This document shows positions 18,209-27,302 of a stretch of DNA of 64,000 nt, in pieces. Positions within the stretch are counted from its first letter, which is position 1; each line of letters opens with the position of its first letter. The notes under the pieces are model-generated. The model was not told the DNA's origin and searched no databases. It saw only the letters and a program-made list of their open reading frames with translations. Origin of the DNA: Acidocella sp. (GTDB lineage: Bacteria > Pseudomonadota > Alphaproteobacteria > Acetobacterales > Acetobacteraceae); NCBI GenBank assembly GCA_029077825.1, contig JAQNCT010000006.1, positions 1 through 64,000 on the forward strand. Direction: 5' to 3'. The position numbers were made by a program, and so were the translations under genes.

Positions 18209-19338
18209 CTCAACGCCGCCATGGCGGTGGCAGCCAGATATCGCGCGGCGATGGGCAAAATAGCGTCGTTATAATCAAAATGCGGGTTATGCAGCCCGGC
18301 GGAATTTCCGTTGCCGATCCAGGCATAGGCACCTGGAATTTCCAGCAGAAACCGGCCAAAATCCTCAGCGCCCATGGTGGGGGCCATATCCCGCCGCACA
18401 GTGAGCCCCTGCCCAGCCGCCGCCGCGGCGGCAAAGTCAGCTTGGGGTTTATGGTTCACGGTGGGCGGCAGGTAGCCGAAAATCTCAACCGTCGCGGTAA
18501 GGCCAAAAGCGGCAGCGGTATGGGCCGCAACCTCACGGATACGCGCCTCGATCTGCGCCATCACCGGCAGCTTCAACGCCCGGAAAGTGCCGCCGATGCT
18601 CGCCGTATCGGGTATTTGGTTATTGGCGTTGCCGGCTTGCAGCTTGCAGGTGGAAATAACCGCCGTTTCCAGCGGGTCAATGTTGCGGGCTACCACAGCA
18701 TTCAATGCGATAATCAAATGTGCCGCCCCTTGCACCGGGTCTGCCCCCAGATGCGGCATGGCGGCATGGGCGGCGTTGCCATGCAGCCTCACCGTGAAGT
18801 TGGTGGCTGCCGCCATCATGGGGCCATCGTGGATCATCACCGAGCCAGTCTCGAGGCCCGGCCAATTATGGTAGCCAAAAATCCGCTCCATCGGGAATTT
18901 TTGTAACAAACCGTCTTTCAGCATCGCCTCGGCACCGCCAAAGCCTTCCTCCGCGGGCTGAAATACCAGCTGCACGGTACCGGACCAGTCAGCATCCTCC
19001 ATCAATAATTTGGCCGCCCCCAATAATGAGGCGGTGTGGCCGTCATGCCCGCAGGCATGCATCACGCCAGGGTTTTTTGAGGTATAGGGCGCATTGGTAG
19101 CTTCCATAATGGGCAGCGCATCCATGTCAGCCCGCAAACCAACCGAGCGATTAGAGCCCGGGCGCGTTAACGTGGCAACCACGCCGTGGCCGCCGATATG
19201 TGGTGTGAACGGGATGCCAAGCTTTGCCAGCTCCTGGCAAACAAATGCCGCCGTGGCCGATTCATGCAACGAAAGCTCCGGGTTGGCATGCAGATGATGC
19301 CGCCAATGACGCAAAATAGTCACAAAATCCAAGGGCAT
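18205..19338 (-). CDS. M20 family amidohydrolase (hippurate hydrolase / N-acyl amino acid deacylase type)
   Basis: Metal-dependent peptidase-like amidohydrolase, 377 residues, that would release an amino acid from an N-acylated form. Metal-binding residues are visible in MHACGHDGHTASLLGAA (about 93-109), PAEEGFGGAEAM (about 131-142) and the later FGYHNWPG. The C-terminal MGAEDFGRFLLEIPGAY completes the M20D pattern, including the metal-ligand region. The dimerisation domain lies between about 180 and 290. It is the first gene of the recO-parC-GT operon, overlapping recO by 4 bp. The acyl substrate is unknown. Confidence 0.88.
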   Translation of the reverse strand: MPLDFVTILRHWRHHLHANPELSLHESATAAFVCQELAKLGIPFTPHIGGHGVVATLTRPGSNRSVGLRADMDALPIMEATNAPYTSKNPGVMHACGHDGHTASLLGAAKLLMEDADWSGTVQLVFQPAEEGFGGAEAMLKDGLLQKFPMERIFGYHNWPGLETGSVMIHDGPMMAAATNFTVRLHGNAAHAAMPHLGADPVQGAAHLIIALNAVVARNIDPLETAVISTCKLQAGNANNQIPDTASIGGTFRALKLPVMAQIEARIREVAAHTAAAFGLTATVEIFGYLPPTVNHKPQADFAAAAAAGQGLTVRRDMAPTMGAEDFGRFLLEIPGAYAWIGNGNSAGLHNPHFDYNDAILPIAARYLAATAMAALR

Positions 19339-19515
19339 TTAAAAAACCTTATCAAGTTACGCGGCAACGAATGAGGCAGCTTGGTTGCATACACCATTAT
19401 GGGAAAGATTCATTTAGTTACAAAGCGCCACATTCACGCCACCAACATATAACCATGTCGTGACATATAAACTGGGTTTTAAATTTGGTTTGATTTTCAC
19501 AAAATGGAGTTTTTC

Positions 19516-19770
19516 ATGCATCACTTGTCACGTTCCAACATTCGTAAATTTGTGTTTGCCGTTGGCTTTATGGTGGTTGGCGGCCTAACCACCGGCACCG
19601 CCATGGCCTATCAGGGCCACATGTTCAACGCCATGCACGCCTTACAGAACGCCCGCCAGGAATTACTGGCAGCCGCCCCCAATAAAGGCGGTTACCGTGA
19701 CCGCGCTATCGACTTGGTGAACCAGGCCATTGCAACGGTACATGAAGGCATCGAAGTCGGCGCCCACTAA
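19516..19770 (+). CDS. Small secreted helical protein, conserved hypothetical
   Basis: An 84-residue protein with a signal peptide: basic HHLSRSNIRK, then a hydrophobic stretch FVFAVGFMVVGGL and a cleavage region after TAMA. The mature part of about 50 residues, with ALQNARQELLAAAPNKGGYR and AIDLVNQAIATVHEGI, is one helical hairpin of a type common in proteobacterial periplasmic orphans. The start is ATG 19516, since GGAG lies 7 nt upstream; an ATG at 19504 has no site. Its stop overlaps that of ubiG on the other strand by 4 bp. Function unknown. Confidence 0.7.
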   Translation: MHHLSRSNIRKFVFAVGFMVVGGLTTGTAMAYQGHMFNAMHALQNARQELLAAAPNKGGYRDRAIDLVNQAIATVHEGIEVGAH

Positions 19771-20483
19771 AACGGCGCTTGCGCAGCCGCGATATAGTTG
19801 ATCGCCGTATCGCGGCTGATGCGAAAACTTAAATGCCTGGTATCGAAGCTCAAGCCCGCAACATCCGCGAGGCGCAAGCCAGCACTTCGGCATAATCCAC
19901 CGAGTTCCACCGGGGTGATGAACTGCCGCCAGTCATGAGTGCCCACCGGCAGCATCCGCAGCAAATATTCCGCACCGAATTTTGCCACCATATAGGCCCG
20001 CTTCGTGCGGTTAAGCGTTGAGATGAACAACAAGCCGCCTGGTTCCAGCAACTCGGCCAGGGTAGCCAGAAAGGCTGCCGGGTCCGCCACATGCTCAATA
20101 ACCTCTAGAGCGGTGATGACCGGGAATTTAATGCCTTCGGCCAGTAGCTCCTCAGCCGTTCCGGTGCGGTATGCCAGGCTGTAGCCCCGGCCAATGGCGT
20201 GAGCTCGGGCGGCCTCAATGGCATTGGGAGCGGCATCCAGGCCTAGTACATCGCAGCCGGCTTTAGCCAGCGCCTCCGAGAGCAACCCCGCCCCGCAGCC
20301 AATATCCAGCACCCGCACGCCGGGGTTGAATTGCTTAAACACGCGCGCCAGTACCCAGCCGGCCCGCACCGGGTTCATCATGTGCAACGGCCGCATCGGG
20401 CCGGTTGGCTCCCACCAGTTCGCCGCCAGCGCGTCAAACCGGGCGATTTCGTCTGCTTTGGCTGAACTTTCGATGGCCATCAT
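19767..20483 (-). CDS. ubiG: Ubiquinone biosynthesis O-methyltransferase
   Basis: SAM-dependent methyltransferase carrying out both O-methylations of ubiquinone synthesis. The 238 residues show the SAM motif I VLDIGCGAGLLSEALAK (about 77-93), the acidic post-I residue in VLGLDAAP, and the UbiG-typical opening ARFDALAANWWEPTGPMRPLH and AFVATLAELLEPGG-like loop. The gene is divergent from lysC, an arrangement common in alphaproteobacteria (ubiG | lysC), and the 83-bp spacer must hold both promoters. Confidence 0.94.
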   Translation of the reverse strand: MMAIESSAKADEIARFDALAANWWEPTGPMRPLHMMNPVRAGWVLARVFKQFNPGVRVLDIGCGAGLLSEALAKAGCDVLGLDAAPNAIEAARAHAIGRGYSLAYRTGTAEELLAEGIKFPVITALEVIEHVADPAAFLATLAELLEPGGLLFISTLNRTKRAYMVAKFGAEYLLRMLPVGTHDWRQFITPVELGGLCRSAGLRLADVAGLSFDTRHLSFRISRDTAINYIAAAQAPF

Positions 20484-20566
20484 TGCGGAACCCCTTTACC
20501 ACCGTTATGTGACGCTCCGACCTGAATTGCACAAGCTTCGGGCAGTCTTGGAGCAGTAAATACCAA

Positions 20567-21781
20567 ATGGCGCGCATAGTAATGAAATTCGGCGGCACCT
20601 CCGTCGCCGACCTGGACCGTATCCGCAACGTGGCAACCCGTGTGCAGCGCGAGGTGGCGGCTGGCCATGAGGTGGCCGTGGTGGTCTCCGCTATGGCCGG
20701 CACCACCAACCAGCTTGTGGCGTGGTGCCAAGGGCTCTCACCGATGTTTGATGCCCGCGAATATGACACTGTTGTAGCCACCGGGGAGCAGGTCACCGCC
20801 GGGCTGCTGGCGATTGCATTGCAAAATCTCGGTCTGGAAGCGCGTTCGTGGATGGGCTGGCAGATTGCGGTGGATACTGACGGTCAGCATGGCAAAGCCC
20901 GGATTAACGACATTGAGGGCGAGGAACTGATCACGCGCATGCAGGCCGGGCAAATTCCGGTGGTGGCGGGTTTTCAGGGCATTGGGCCGGATAACCGCAT
21001 CACCACACTGGGCCGTGGTGGGTCAGATACCTCCGCCGTAGCCCTGGCTGCAGCCTTAAAAGCTGACCGGTGTGACATTTATACCGACGTGGACGGCGTT
21101 TACACGACCGACCCGCGGATTGTGGCAAAGGCCAGGAAACTGGATAAAATCACCTACGAGGAGATGCTTGAGCTCGCTTCGGTGGGTGCCAAGGTGCTCC
21201 AGACCCGCTCGGTTGAGCTGGCGATGAAGGAAAAAGTTCGGGTGCAGGTGCTCTCCAGTTTTGTGGAGGCACCGGGAACTCTGGTAGTTGATGAGGATGA
21301 GATTGTGGAACAGGAAATTGTCGCTGGCATTGCTTACTCACGAGATGAAGCCAAGGTCACGGTCCGCCGGGTGCCTGATAAACCTGGCATCGCCGCGGCG
21401 ATTTTTGTGCCGCTCGCCGAGGCTGGCATCAATGTTGACATGATCGTGCAAAACGTCTCGGCGGATGGCACCACCGACATGACGTTCACGGTTGGCAAAA
21501 CTGATCTGGTGCAGGCGCTGGCCAGCCTTGACGGTGTGAAAAACGCCATTGGCTATGCTGAGATTAGCACCGACAAAGATGTTGCTAAAATCTCAGTGGT
21601 TGGTGTGGGAATGCGCAGCCATGCGGGTGTGGCGGGCACCATGTTTAAAACCCTGGCGGAAAAGGGCATAAACATCTTGGTCATTTCAACCAGCGAGATC
21701 AAGGTCAGCGTGTTGATCGCTGCTGAATACACCGAACTCGCGGTGCGTGCGCTGCATACGGCTTACGGATTGGACGCCTGA
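20567..21781 (+). CDS. lysC: Aspartate kinase
   Basis: First enzyme of the lysine, threonine, methionine and diaminopimelate pathway; it phosphorylates L-aspartate. The 404-residue protein has the N-terminal kinase domain with KFGGTSVAD (7-15), TLGRGGSDTSAVALAAAL (about 147-164) and DVDGVYTTDPR. Two C-terminal ACT domains follow (about 265-330 and 345-404), the usual site of feedback inhibition by lysine and/or threonine. It begins a long plus-strand gene series; the next gene follows after one base. Confidence 0.95.
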   Translation: MARIVMKFGGTSVADLDRIRNVATRVQREVAAGHEVAVVVSAMAGTTNQLVAWCQGLSPMFDAREYDTVVATGEQVTAGLLAIALQNLGLEARSWMGWQIAVDTDGQHGKARINDIEGEELITRMQAGQIPVVAGFQGIGPDNRITTLGRGGSDTSAVALAAALKADRCDIYTDVDGVYTTDPRIVAKARKLDKITYEEMLELASVGAKVLQTRSVELAMKEKVRVQVLSSFVEAPGTLVVDEDEIVEQEIVAGIAYSRDEAKVTVRRVPDKPGIAAAIFVPLAEAGINVDMIVQNVSADGTTDMTFTVGKTDLVQALASLDGVKNAIGYAEISTDKDVAKISVVGVGMRSHAGVAGTMFKTLAEKGINILVISTSEIKVSVLIAAEYTELAVRALHTAYGLDA

Positions 21782-21782
21782 C

Positions 21783-22832
21783 ATGAACATAACCCCGGCG
21801 GCGAAATTTGCGGCGTTGCAGGCGCGCGGCGCTGAATTCCTCGGCACCGAAATGGCGATCATGGGCGGGGCGATGAGCTGGGTGTCGGAGCGTCATCTGG
21901 TCGCTGCCATCTCAAACGCGGGTGGCTTTGGTGTGATTGCCTGTGGCTCAATGCCGCCTTCGCTGCTGGAAGCCGAAATCACCGCCACCCAGGCGCTGAC
22001 CGACAAGCCATTTGGTGTGAACCTCATCACCATGCACCCGCAACTTGATGAATTGGTGCAGGTTTGTCTGCGGGCCAAGGTTGGCCATATTGTATTGGCT
22101 GGTGGCATTCCCCCCGGCCCCGCTGTGCGGGCGGTGAAGGATGGCGGTGCGAAGCTGATTGCGTTTGCCCCGGCGTTGGTTTTGGCAAAACGGTTCGTAA
22201 AATCCGGCGTCGATGCGCTGGTGATTGAAGGCTCGGAGGCCGGGGGACATATTGGCCCGGTATCGCTCACCGTTTTGGCGCAGGAGATTTTGCCGCATAT
22301 TCAGGACATTCCGGTGTTTGTGGCCGGTGGGCTGGGGCGTGGCGAAGCCATTTTGGGGTATCTCGAAATGGGCGCGTCCGGCGCGCAATTGGGTACGCGG
22401 TTTGCGGCCTCGGTTGAGAGCATCGCCCACGCTAATTTTAAAAACGCCTTTGTTCGCGCCAATGCCCGCGATGCGTTACCTTCAATCCAACTCGATGAGC
22501 GTTTTCCAGTCATCCCCGTGCGCGGGCTGGTGAATGAAGGCACCAAGCGGTTCCTGACGCATCAGGCCGAGACACTGAAGAAATTTCAGGCTGGTGAGTT
22601 GGATAAAACCCAGGCGCAGTTGGCCATTGAACATTTCTGGGCCGGTGCGCTGCGGCGGGCGGTGGTTGATGGTGATATTGAAAATGGCTCGGTAATGGCC
22701 GGGCAATCGGTCGGGATGGTGACGTCGATACAAACAGTTGCGGAAGTTTTGCAAGAATTAAAGGCGCAAGCGGTTGCGGCATTGGCGGCACGAGAACAAA
22801 CTCGGGGCTATGCTGAAACCGCCGTCGCCTGA
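21783..22832 (+). CDS. Nitronate monooxygenase (2-nitropropane dioxygenase family)
   Basis: FMN-dependent TIM-barrel enzyme oxidising alkyl nitronates, often protecting against toxic propionate-3-nitronate. The segment MAIMGGAMSWVSERHLVAA is the FMN-side N-terminus. HIVLAGGIPPG, VIEGSEAGGHIGPVS (with the likely catalytic His) and VAGGLGRGEAI with GASGAQLGTRF form the phosphate-binding part. The start is ATG 21783, one base after lysC stops; an upstream in-frame start at 21747 would overlap lysC. Its end overlaps ptsP by 23 bp. A paralogue lies at 55840-56802. Enoyl-ACP reductase FabK is a related alternative. Confidence 0.85.
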   Translation: MNITPAAKFAALQARGAEFLGTEMAIMGGAMSWVSERHLVAAISNAGGFGVIACGSMPPSLLEAEITATQALTDKPFGVNLITMHPQLDELVQVCLRAKVGHIVLAGGIPPGPAVRAVKDGGAKLIAFAPALVLAKRFVKSGVDALVIEGSEAGGHIGPVSLTVLAQEILPHIQDIPVFVAGGLGRGEAILGYLEMGASGAQLGTRFAASVESIAHANFKNAFVRANARDALPSIQLDERFPVIPVRGLVNEGTKRFLTHQAETLKKFQAGELDKTQAQLAIEHFWAGALRRAVVDGDIENGSVMAGQSVGMVTSIQTVAEVLQELKAQAVAALAAREQTRGYAETAVA

Positions 22833-25104
22833 CCTAGAGACCAAGCCGGACAATAAGCCAAAGCCAAAGCCAAAGCGGCGGCGGCGGATTCGTGACGCCC
22901 GCAAGCTTTTTGCCCGGCTACGGGGCGCGTTGGCCTCGGGTGCTGCCAGCCTACCCGACATTGCGATGTTGGTGGCGCAGGAACTGCCCGCCGATGCGGT
23001 AGCCATCTATGTCGCGCGGGCCGGCGAGTTTCTGGAATTGGCCGCCACCTGCGGGTTGAATGTCAACGCCGTGGGCCGCACCCGTCTGCGGATTGGCGAG
23101 GGGATCATCGGCATGGTGGCGTCATCAGGTGATGCGCTGAACCTGCCGGATGCGCAAAATCATCCACGTTTTGCCTATCGATCCGAAATTGGCGAGGAGC
23201 CGTTTGCCTCGATGCTGGCGATGCCGGTGAAGCGGGCCGGGCGGATTTTGGGCGTTATTGCCCTGCAAAACCGCCAGCCGCGGCTGTTTGCGCCGGTCGA
23301 GGTTGAATCAGTGGCCACCGTGGCCATGCTACTGGCGGAAATTCTCTCCGGTGCCGGGGCCACCGACTTACCCGAGGAAGGTCTGGGGGATGCATTGCCG
23401 AGGCGCTACGCAGGTCATGTGCTCAGCCCCGGTATCGCGCGCGGGCCCATTTTGCCTTACGGTGCTGCCCCGCCGATCAAGCAGTTGCTTACCGACGACC
23501 CTGACGCCGAGCTGGAGCGGCTGGATAAGGCGGTCGATAAAGCCAATAAAAATCTCGATGGGTTGATTGTAGCCTCACTCCCAGGCGGCAGCGCCCCGCG
23601 CGACGTACTGGAGGCCTACCGGATGGTCGCTCAGTCAGCCGGGTGGCTGACCCGCGTGCGTGAAGCCATTAACGATGGGCTGACGGCTGAAACCGCCGTC
23701 GATAAAATTTCGCGGGATCTGCGCGAACGCATGCGCAAAATCGCGGATCCGTATTTGCGCGAGCGGCTGGCCGATATTGAGGACATGATCGGCCGGTTGA
23801 TGGTGGCGCTTGGTGGGGCAGCGGCCAAGCCCGAACGCGCTGACGGGATGTTGCTGCTGGTACGGCGCTTAGGCCCGGCGGATTTGCTGGATTGGCATGC
23901 ACGCGGCATCGCGGGCATCGCAATTGAGGAAGCTTCTGCCTCTGGCCATGCCGCCATCCTGGCCCGTGCCTTGGGGCTACCTGCCTTGCAGGTGGACCGA
24001 GGCGCCGTGGAAGCAGCCCATGCCGGTGATGAGGCGCTGCTGGATGCCGAAGGTGCGACATTAATTTTACGGCCCGAACCGGAGGTGATCCAGGTTTATG
24101 ACCGCGCCCTGGCCGCCCGCAGCGTGCGAGCGGCGGAGCTTGCCAAATATCGCGATATTCCCGCGGTCACGCTGGATGGCACGGCGGTCAGCCTGATGCT
24201 GAATGTCGGTCTGGCCCTTGAGCTTGACCAGCTAGAGCGTACCGGCGCCGATGGAATTGGCCTGTACCGCACTGAAATTGCAGCATTGGCCGCAGGTGGT
24301 TTGCCAGATGTTGCCGCCCAGGCGGCGGAATATGCCAGGGTGCTGGACCGCGCCAAGGGCCGCCGCGTGCAGTTTCGCACCCTGGACCTGGGCGCTGACA
24401 AATTGCTGCCCGGTGAGACCAATGCCGGTGAGGAAAACCCGGCGATGGGCTGGCGCTCACTGCGGGTGGGGCTGGACCGCCCTGCCATATTGCGGCGGCA
24501 ATTGCGGGCATTATTGCTGGGGGCACAGGGGCGGCCACTCTCGATCATGTTCCCCATGGTGGCCACGGTGGAAGAATTCCGCGCCGCGCGGGACTTGCTG
24601 GATGCCGAAGTGGCAAGGGTACGCCCGGCACCGGAACATCTGGAATGTGGCTCGATGATTGAAGTGCCATCGCTTCTGTTCCAATTGCCGGGGCTGTTGG
24701 CGGAGGCGGATTTTGTCTCGGTCGGGACCAATGATCTGATGCAGTTTTTATTCGCCGCCGACCGTGGCACACCTGAGCTAGCAGACCGCTATGATACGCT
24801 GAGTGCCCCGGTTTTGGAGTTGCTGGAGCGGCTGGCAGCCGATTGCCGGGAGGCTGGAGTACCGCTTTCAGTGTGCGGTGAAGCTGCTGGCCGGCCTTTG
24901 GATGCATTGGCCTTTGCCGCCATTGGGGTGGCTACACTTTCGATGTCTGGCAATGCCATATTGCCGGTGAAAGCCATACTGGCGGCGGTTGATTTAAATA
25001 GTTTCCGACCGGTTTTGAAAGAACTGCGGCGGGCCGGAGCGGCGGGCGGCAGCATCCGGGAGCCTTTGACAAGCTGGGCGCGCGAGCATCATTTGCCGGT
25101 TTAG
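22810..25104 (+). CDS. ptsP: Phosphoenolpyruvate-protein phosphotransferase EI-Ntr
   Basis: Enzyme I of the nitrogen PTS: takes phosphate from PEP and passes it to NPr, then EIIA-Ntr. It has an N-terminal GAF domain (about residues 20-185), then the EI N-terminal domain with phospho-accepting His380 in SGHAAILARALGLPA. The PEP-binding barrel follows, with GIGLYRTEI, FRTLDLGADK, GTNDLMQF and the catalytic Cys in LSVCGEAAGRP. The ATG at 22810 overlaps the upstream gene; a TTG at 22774 is also open but less likely. ptsN is not after hpf in this window, so the partner proteins are encoded elsewhere. Confidence 0.93.
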   Translation: MLKPPSPDLETKPDNKPKPKPKRRRRIRDARKLFARLRGALASGAASLPDIAMLVAQELPADAVAIYVARAGEFLELAATCGLNVNAVGRTRLRIGEGIIGMVASSGDALNLPDAQNHPRFAYRSEIGEEPFASMLAMPVKRAGRILGVIALQNRQPRLFAPVEVESVATVAMLLAEILSGAGATDLPEEGLGDALPRRYAGHVLSPGIARGPILPYGAAPPIKQLLTDDPDAELERLDKAVDKANKNLDGLIVASLPGGSAPRDVLEAYRMVAQSAGWLTRVREAINDGLTAETAVDKISRDLRERMRKIADPYLRERLADIEDMIGRLMVALGGAAAKPERADGMLLLVRRLGPADLLDWHARGIAGIAIEEASASGHAAILARALGLPALQVDRGAVEAAHAGDEALLDAEGATLILRPEPEVIQVYDRALAARSVRAAELAKYRDIPAVTLDGTAVSLMLNVGLALELDQLERTGADGIGLYRTEIAALAAGGLPDVAAQAAEYARVLDRAKGRRVQFRTLDLGADKLLPGETNAGEENPAMGWRSLRVGLDRPAILRRQLRALLLGAQGRPLSIMFPMVATVEEFRAARDLLDAEVARVRPAPEHLECGSMIEVPSLLFQLPGLLAEADFVSVGTNDLMQFLFAADRGTPELADRYDTLSAPVLELLERLAADCREAGVPLSVCGEAAGRPLDALAFAAIGVATLSMSGNAILPVKAILAAVDLNSFRPVLKELRRAGAAGGSIREPLTSWAREHHLPV

Positions 25105-25142
25105 CAAGCCGGTGCTTTAAAGCTGCGACCACAGGAATTTTC

Positions 25143-26042
25143 ATGGATCAACAACTCGAGACCTTTGTAATGCAGAGCGAGGCTGAGGGGCCGATTGCCG
25201 GAACTGCCCGTACCGGGATGGAGTTACGTCAGGTGCGCGAGCGTTTGGGCTGGCAACTGCCTGATCTGGCCGCCAGCTTGCGAATCCGCCTGCCTTACCT
25301 GGAAGCCATTGAGCGCGGCGAATTATCCGCCCTGCCGGGCGTTGCGTACCAGACCGGGTTTGTGCGGACCTATGCCCAGGCGCTCGGGTTGGATGGCGAT
25401 GAGATTTTGCGCCGTTTCCGGGCCGAGGGGTCGAATTTTTCAGCGCAAGCGCATTTGAGCTTTCTGGCGCCGATCCCAGACCGCGCCGTGCCCACGGGAG
25501 CGATTGTGCTGCTGAGCGTGTTGGTGGTGCTGGCCGGGTATGGGCTGTGGTATCGCCACACCGCCGAACAGGCCAAACTGGCCACTGCGGTGCCGAATGT
25601 GCCCACGGAGCTGGCCCCGCTGGCGGCCCCCCCCAAACCTCCGACAATTACAACCGCCCCGGCCGCTGCGCCTGCCGCTACGGCCCCCAACGCAGCCGCA
25701 CCTGACACTACCGCGCCGTCAGCAACGCCGGCAGCAGCTCCTGCCGTTGCCCCGCCAGCGCAGAACCTGACGATTCAGGCCAGCTCTGATGACTGGGTAG
25801 AAGTGCAGGATGCCAAGGGCACGATCGTATTCAGTAAGCTGCTGCATTCTGGAGATAGCTGGCCGGTGCCTGACTTGCCCGGACTGGTTATGACCGTCGG
25901 CAATGCCGGGGCCACCACCATCAGCACGTCCGGTAAAACCAGCGCACCCTTGGGGGCCGCGGGGGTGGCGCTGCATAATTATCAATTGACCCCAGCGATT
26001 GCGGCAGGGACCTCGACAACGGCACCGTCCAAGACCAATTGA
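25143..26042 (+). CDS. RodZ-like helix-turn-helix membrane protein (HTH_25 / DUF4115)
   Basis: Bitopic inner-membrane protein of RodZ type, linking the MreB cytoskeleton to cell-wall synthesis in rod-shaped cells. The cytoplasmic HTH domain (about 25-95: LRQVRERLGWQLPDLAASL, YLEAIERGELSALPG, FVRTYAQALGLD) is followed by one membrane helix (about 119-138), a Pro/Ala-rich linker (about 160-212) and a C-terminal DUF4115 beta domain (SSDDWVEVQDAKG). Length is 299. In many alphaproteobacteria this gene lies next to ispG, as here (24-bp gap). The Pro/Ala linker is low-complexity sequence, not a mobile repeat. Confidence 0.85.
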   Translation: MDQQLETFVMQSEAEGPIAGTARTGMELRQVRERLGWQLPDLAASLRIRLPYLEAIERGELSALPGVAYQTGFVRTYAQALGLDGDEILRRFRAEGSNFSAQAHLSFLAPIPDRAVPTGAIVLLSVLVVLAGYGLWYRHTAEQAKLATAVPNVPTELAPLAAPPKPPTITTAPAAAPAATAPNAAAPDTTAPSATPAAAPAVAPPAQNLTIQASSDDWVEVQDAKGTIVFSKLLHSGDSWPVPDLPGLVMTVGNAGATTISTSGKTSAPLGAAGVALHNYQLTPAIAAGTSTTAPSKTN

Positions 26043-26066
26043 GCAGCAAAAATTTAAGGACCGGCA

Positions 26067-27191
26067 ATGAATTACCGTGAATACCAGCAGATCACTCGCC
26101 GCAAATCCCGCCAGATCAGCGTGGGCACTGTGAAGGTGGGGGGCGGTGCCCCGATTAGCGTGCAGACCATGACCAACACGCTGACCACTGATATTGATGC
26201 TACCGTGGCGCAAATTCTGCGGGCTGAGGCGGCTGGCGTGGATATTGTGCGAGTTTCATGCCCCGATGAAGAGAGTACAGCGGCGTTAAAACATATTGTG
26301 CCACAAGTGAATGTACCGATCGTCGCGGATATTCATTTTCATTATAAGCGCGGCATTGAAGCGGCCCAAGCTGGTGCTGCATGTTTACGAATCAACCCAG
26401 GTAACATTGGCAGCCCGGAGCGGGTGCGCGATGTGATTAAGGCGGCGCGCGATTATAATTGTTCAATGCGCATTGGGGTGAATGCTGGCAGCCTTGAGAA
26501 GCATTTATTGGAAAAATACGGTGAGCCTAACCCTGAAGCCCTGGTTGAGAGCGCGCTGGAGCACGCCAAAATTTTGCAGGATCATGATTTTCATGAATTC
26601 AAAATCTCGGTGAAAGCATCTGACGTTTTCATGGCAGTGGCCGCTTACCAGCAGCTAGCTGATGTGTGCGACCATCCGTTACATATTGGCATTACCGAAG
26701 CCGGCAGCAAACGTGCCGGCACGGTGAAATCATCAATCGGTCTTGGCGCGCTACTCTGGGCTGGCATTGGTGACACAATGCGTGTGTCACTTTCAGCTGA
26801 GCCTGAGGAAGAAGTGCTGGTTGGCTGGGATATTTTGAAGTCACTGGGAATTCGTCATCGTGGAGTGCGGATTATTTCGTGCCCTTCATGTGCCAGGCAA
26901 GGTTTCAACGTGATTAAAACCGTTGAGACTTTGGAAGAGCGCCTGGCCCATATTAAAACCCCCATTACGCTTTCAATTATCGGTTGCGTCGTGAACGGGC
27001 CGGGTGAAGCGCTGATGACTGATTTGGGGCTGACCGGTGGCGGCAATGGCAAGCACATGATTTATGCTGCTGGAAAAACTGACCATACGATTGATGGCGG
27101 CGACATGGTGGAACATATCATCGAGTTGGTCGAGAAAAAGGCGGCAGCGCTGGAAGCCGAAAAGACACTGGAAAAACAAGCTGCGGCGTAG
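26067..27191 (+). CDS. ispG: 4-hydroxy-3-methylbut-2-en-1-yl diphosphate synthase (flavodoxin)
   Basis: Fe-S enzyme of the MEP isoprenoid pathway, reducing MEcPP to HMBPP. The TIM barrel begins with [20 protein letters not shown] and [10 protein letters not shown]. The [4Fe-4S] cysteines are in [12 protein letters not shown] (two Cys) and [12 protein letters not shown] (third). Length 374 is that of the compact bacterial form. The enzyme needs reduced flavodoxin or ferredoxin, which the FNR at 1340-2113 could regenerate (inference). A short repeat-like element separates it from hisS. Confidence 0.95.
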   Translation: MNYREYQQITRRKSRQISVGTVKVGGGAPISVQTMTNTLTTDIDATVAQILRAEAAGVDIVRVSCPDEESTAALKHIVPQVNVPIVADIHFHYKRGIEAAQAGAACLRINPGNIGSPERVRDVIKAARDYNCSMRIGVNAGSLEKHLLEKYGEPNPEALVESALEHAKILQDHDFHEFKISVKASDVFMAVAAYQQLADVCDHPLHIGITEAGSKRAGTVKSSIGLGALLWAGIGDTMRVSLSAEPEEEVLVGWDILKSLGIRHRGVRIISCPSCARQGFNVIKTVETLEERLAHIKTPITLSIIGCVVNGPGEALMTDLGLTGGGNGKHMIYAAGKTDHTIDGGDMVEHIIELVEKKAAALEAEKTLEKQAAA

Positions 27192-27206
27192 CGGCACTTC
27201 CCTCCT

Positions 27207-27287
27207 CGTCATTGCGAGCGCAGCGAAGCAACCCATTGTTTGTGAAGCGGTACGTGATGATGGTTTGACCCATTACTTCGTAACGCG
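27207..27287. repeat. REP-like intergenic repeat with CGTCATTGCGAGCG core
   Basis: The 111-bp spacer between ispG and hisS begins with CGTCATTGCGAGCGCAGCGA and then AGCAACCC (27207-27234), the core of a widely seen proteobacterial interspersed repeat. It usually pairs with a downstream copy ending in CGCAATGACG. Here the matching arm (TTGACCCATTACTTCGTAACGC, about 27266-27287) is degenerate, so it is a decayed copy. No second copy was noticed in this window. It may end or stabilise the ispG transcript. Confidence 0.5.
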
Positions 27288-27302
27288 TGAGAGTTTGTAT
27301 TT

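Noticed and set aside
25600..25770. Repeated Pro/Ala codons in the RodZ-like gene, looking like a tandem repeat
   Set aside because: It is the low-complexity periplasmic linker of a RodZ-type protein, with irregular units; not a satellite or mobile element.
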